Assembly (NCBI GenBank): GCA_002430925.1
Contig: DJDD01000040.1
Coordinates: forward strand, 6,055 to 20,521
Direction of reading: 5' to 3'
DNA length: 14,467 nt
Origin: Flavobacteriales bacterium UBA5933
GTDB lineage: Bacteria > Bacteroidota > Bacteroidia > Flavobacteriales > Weeksellaceae
Shown: positions 14,119 through 14,467 of the stretch, one piece after another
Layout: every line of letters begins with the position of its first letter
How positions within the stretch are numbered: the stretch's first letter is position 1
The notes under the pieces: model-generated
What the model saw: the letters and a program-made list of their open reading frames with translations, nothing else
Databases searched by the model: none
What the model was told of the DNA's origin: nothing
Made by a program: the position numbers and the translations under genes

Positions 14119-14467
14119 ATGAAAATATTAGTTTGTCAATTACTTTTTTTGTCTTCAGTATTATCTTTTGGACAAATAAAAAATGATCAAATAAATAAAA
14201 AAATGGAAATTTCGGTTCCTGTAGTTAATGGACAAATAGATTTATTAACAGATATACCCTATACACAAGTAATCAATCAAAGAAGTGTAAAAACTTTAAA
14301 GATGTCAATGCTTGTCCCTAGAGATAATAAGCTGAAACCAGCAATAGTTTATTTTCCCGGAGGTGGATTTATTTCTGCTGATTATGATAAATTTTTCGAA
14401 ATGAAAAGTGCTCTTGCTAAAGCTGGTTATGTTGTTGCTGGAGCAGAATATAGAGTAATTCCTGATG
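14119..14467 (+). CDS. Secreted alpha/beta hydrolase, 5' part (runs off right edge)
   Basis: The frame is open from the ATG at 14119 to the window edge: 116 codons. The first 18 residues are a Sec signal peptide (MKILVCQLLFLSSVLSFG, cleaved before QIK). Residues 74-86 (PAIVYFPGGGFIS) carry the oxyanion-hole motif PGGGF, equivalent to HGGG in esterases of the hormone-sensitive-lipase/carboxylesterase group. KAGYVVAGAEYRVIP (101-115) is the next conserved strand with its RxxP turn. The nucleophile Ser and the catalytic Asp/His lie beyond the edge. It is probably an envelope or secreted esterase, such as a carbohydrate or feruloyl esterase-like enzyme; the substrate is unknown. It follows the metallo-hydrolase by 27 bases with no clear promoter between. 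Confidence 0.85.
   Translation, partial: MKILVCQLLFLSSVLSFGQIKNDQINKKMEISVPVVNGQIDLLTDIPYTQVINQRSVKTLKMSMLVPRDNKLKPAIVYFPGGGFISADYDKFFEMKSALAKAGYVVAGAEYRVIPD

Noticed and set aside
1..14467. CRISPR array, tRNA or rRNA genes, insertion sequence, phage or defence genes
   Set aside because: No regularly spaced repeats, no tRNA-like cloverleaf sequence, no transposase, integrase or nuclease frames were seen on either strand.

Overview
The window is very AT-rich and carries the marks of Bacteroidota, most likely class Flavobacteriia (order Flavobacteriales). These marks are a DUF4290 protein, a GLPGLI-type secreted protein, an OMP_b-brl_3 outer-membrane barrel, TAnnTTTG-type -7 promoter elements and starts without Shine-Dalgarno sequences. 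The PNGase F-like enzyme would fit Weeksellaceae or Flavobacteriaceae, but genus is a guess.

Layout. Left edge (1-581, minus): 5' part of a DUF4290 gene that runs off the window. 675-2351 (minus): secreted two-part protein, a GLPGLI-like N-terminus joined to a PNGase F-type N-glycosidase region. 2517-3299 (plus): cytosolic Cof-type HAD phosphatase, sharing a strong bidirectional terminator (3322-3346) with a convergent DUF4303 gene (3353-3904, minus). 4060-6447 (plus): TonB-receptor-like outer-membrane beta-barrel protein behind a sequence that looks like an ECF sigma-factor promoter. 6448-6943: about 500 bases without a credible gene, filled with dispersed-type intergenic repeats and hairpins. 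6944-12442 (minus): a compact operon transcribed tolC-type, hlyD-type, ABC-2 permease, then ABC-F (Uup-type) ATPase. 12577-13242 (minus): orphan lipoprotein ended by a hairpin with a TTCG loop. 13375-14091 and 14119-edge (plus): metallo-beta-lactamase-fold hydrolase followed closely by a secreted alpha/beta hydrolase cut by the right edge.

How the parts work together. The clearest functional unit is the envelope-spanning export set 12442-8878: outer-membrane channel, periplasmic adaptor lipoprotein and inner-membrane permease, with gaps of 1 and 6 bases. It lacks a conventional transporter ATPase. The only ATPase in the operon is a soluble ABC-F protein 38 bases downstream, a family that works on ribosomes. 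The other genes are mostly single or paired units facing different ways: a secreted deglycosylase, an outer-membrane receptor under a likely alternative sigma factor, and two small-molecule hydrolases.

I found no tRNA, rRNA, CRISPR array, transposase, phage gene or recognisable defence system. The most unusual points are the GLPGLI/PNGase F architecture with one altered active-site position, the exporter without its own ATPase, and the ECF-type promoter on the barrel gene.
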